Assembly (NCBI RefSeq): GCF_035918015.1
Contig: NZ_CP109132.1
Coordinates: forward strand, 6,076,001 to 6,140,000
Origin: Streptomyces sp. NBC_01754
GTDB lineage: Bacteria; Actinomycetota; Actinomycetes; Streptomycetales; Streptomycetaceae
Reading direction: 5' to 3'
DNA length: 64,000 bases
Every line of letters starts with the position of its first letter. The stretch's first letter is position 1. Below, piece after piece: positions 62,865-64,000 of this stretch. The position numbers and the translations under genes were made by a program. Below the pieces are notes generated by a model. It did no database searches and was not told the origin of the DNA. It worked only from the letters and a program-made list of their open reading frames with translations.

Positions 62865-63650
62865 ATGACCCGATACCTGTCCCTGACGAGCACGGACCGC
62901 ACGACAGGCACCCGGCTGCGGATGCTCTGCTTCCCGTACGCCGGCGGTGGCGCCTCCGCCTACGGGCGGTGGCAGCGCGGCCTGGACGTGCACGGCGCCG
63001 GCGTGGACGTCCTGCCCGTCCAGCTACCCGGGCGTGAGGGGCGCATCGCGGAGCCCAGGTTCACGGACCTGGGCGACCTGGTGGCCGACCTGGACGCGCA
63101 GCTCGACGACGAACTCCACCTGCCGCACGTACTCTACGGGCACAGCATGGGGGCGCTCATCGCCTACAGCCTGGTGATGCGCCGGCAACTGCGCGGCGCC
63201 ACGCTGCCGTCCGCGCTCGTCCTCAGCGCCTACCGCGCACCGCACCTGCCGGCCCCGCAGATCGCCGACCCGGATGCCGGCGACGAGGAACTCCTGGAGA
63301 GCCTCGCCTCTCTCGGGGGCATCCCCCGGGCCCTGCTCAGCCACCCGGAGTTCCTGTCGGCCCTGCTGCCGGTGGCCAGGGACGACCTGATGATGTGCAC
63401 CACCGGCACGGCCGGCGTCGACAGTGAACCGGTGCGGGTGCCGCTGCACCTGTTCGCGGCGCGCAGGGACCGGCTGGTCTCCGTGCCCGAGGTGGTCGCC
63501 TGGCGCCGTCACGCCGGCCGCGGCTGCGAGGTGCGGACGATGCCCGGCGGGCACTTCTTCATCCGCGCGCACGAGGACACCTTCCTGCACGAGCTGTCCT
63601 GCCTGCTGCGCCCCTACGCGCCGGCCCCCGTGCCGGCCGGGGTGGCGTAG
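62865..63650 (+). CDS. Type II thioesterase
   Basis: This 261-residue alpha/beta hydrolase has LCFPYAGGGASAYGRW, the nucleophile elbow YGHSMGALIAYSL with catalytic Ser, the Asp in FAARRDRLVS, and the His in MPGGHFFIRA. This is the GrsT/RifR family of external thioesterases that clear wrongly loaded groups from NRPS or PKS carrier proteins. No synthase gene is in the window, so its partner is likely to the right. It follows the SARP by 201 bp in the same direction. Confidence 0.9.
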   Translation: MTRYLSLTSTDRTTGTRLRMLCFPYAGGGASAYGRWQRGLDVHGAGVDVLPVQLPGREGRIAEPRFTDLGDLVADLDAQLDDELHLPHVLYGHSMGALIAYSLVMRRQLRGATLPSALVLSAYRAPHLPAPQIADPDAGDEELLESLASLGGIPRALLSHPEFLSALLPVARDDLMMCTTGTAGVDSEPVRVPLHLFAARRDRLVSVPEVVAWRRHAGRGCEVRTMPGGHFFIRAHEDTFLHELSCLLRPYAPAPVPAGVA

Positions 63651-63740
63651 GGAGGCAGACGCCACGGCGGTACCCGGCCGGCGGGCGCGGACCGCCGGAC
63701 CCACCGCACCACCACCGCACCACCGAGAGGGAGAGAGCCG

Positions 63741-64000
63741 ATGACACACAGCACCGCCGAAGGGGCCACGAGGAGCTCGGCGTCACGGCCCGTCCGTGCC
63801 GCCTGGGGACTGCTGGGCGCCTTTCTGCTGGTCTGGGTGGTGTTCGAAGCGGTCAAGCACGGCGGATGGGTGATCCCGCTCGCGGTGCTCGGCCTCGTCG
63901 TGCCCGACCTGTCGTTCTTCGCCGGGGCCTCGGGGGAGCACCGGCCGGGCCAGCTCCCGAGGGGCACCGTCGCGGTGTACAACCTGGTGCACCGGCCGCT
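63741..64000 (+). CDS. DUF4260-like membrane protein (3' partial)
   Basis: The first 86 codons are visible; the frame runs off the end of the window. The sequence has helices LLGAFLLVWVVFEAV and VIPLAVLGLVVPDLSFFAG, followed by GQLPRGTVAVYNLVH. This matches small membrane proteins of the DUF4260 type with a P-D-L-S motif at the end of the second helix. Function is unknown. GAGAGGGAGAG lies upstream of the ATG. Confidence 0.72.
   Translation, partial: MTHSTAEGATRSSASRPVRAAWGLLGAFLLVWVVFEAVKHGGWVIPLAVLGLVVPDLSFFAGASGEHRPGQLPRGTVAVYNLVHRP

Overview
The window looks like a stretch of Streptomyces chromosome. GC content is very high, genes are packed on both strands with many 1-4 bp start/stop overlaps, and several families are typical of the genus: SARP regulators, an isorenieratene-type carotenoid locus, and rare TTA codons of the kind read by the bldA tRNA. 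I found no rRNA, tRNA or CRISPR array and no intact transposon. The only mobile-element trace is a short ISL3-type transposase relic.

Layout. (1) 1-1210: the 3' end of a multisubunit Na+/H+ antiporter operon (mrpE, mrpF, mrpG), then a small SnoaL-like gene. (2) 1877-17943: a cell-surface or extracellular polysaccharide locus on alternating strands. It holds a CDP-alcohol phosphotransferase, a cytidylyltransferase-like enzyme, three glycosyltransferases, a Wzz/Wzc-like protein with a broken Walker A motif, a flippase, a Wzy-like polymerase, an operon of secreted beta-propeller/LamG protein plus lipoprotein, GDP-fucose synthesis (gmd, fcl) and the initiating phosphoglycosyltransferase, which carries an in-frame TTA codon. 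(3) 18327-18932: a stand-alone reductase-like gene.

(4) 19144-39247: the most interesting region, an azole/dehydroamino-acid RiPP cluster. Two regulators (LuxR/TrmB-like and SARP-NB-ARC) precede a tight plus-strand run: an RRE-ThiF cyclodehydratase partner, YcaO, SagB-type dehydrogenase, full-length LanB, SpaB_C elimination-type protein, membrane M50 protease with a PqqD-like N-terminus, two-gene ABC exporter and a second YcaO. Facing it on the other strand is a 56-residue precursor. Its last 21 residues are 10 Ser, 8 Thr, 2 Cys and a terminal Ala. An M20 amidohydrolase is divergent from the precursor. The likely logic is leader recognition by the RRE protein, azoline formation by the YcaO enzymes, oxidation by the SagB enzyme, Ser/Thr dehydration by LanB and SpaB_C, leader removal by the M50 protease and export by the ABC pair. 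Goadsporin-like or thiopeptide-like products are the nearest known class.

(5) 39421-46103: an accessory patch with two SDRs, a GNAT, the ISL3 relic, an SMI1/KNR4 protein, a DUF6653-like membrane protein, a MarR-type regulator, an ACR3 arsenite exporter and a protein-kinase relic. (6) 46142-47676: argG with an ArgR-type box lying on an apparently leaderless promoter, closed by a strong terminator; a PPOX-fold gene follows. (7) 48673-56932: carotenoid genes in two convergent operons, crtY-crtT-crtU (plus) and crtE-crtI-crtB-Rieske gene (minus), with a TTA codon near the start of crtT. (8) 57347-64000: a GNAT, a GH43 glycosidase with paired LacI-type operators, a secreted SGNH esterase, a SAM methyltransferase, a SARP, a type II thioesterase and a truncated DUF4260-like gene. 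The SARP and thioesterase may mark the edge of another natural-product cluster beyond the window.
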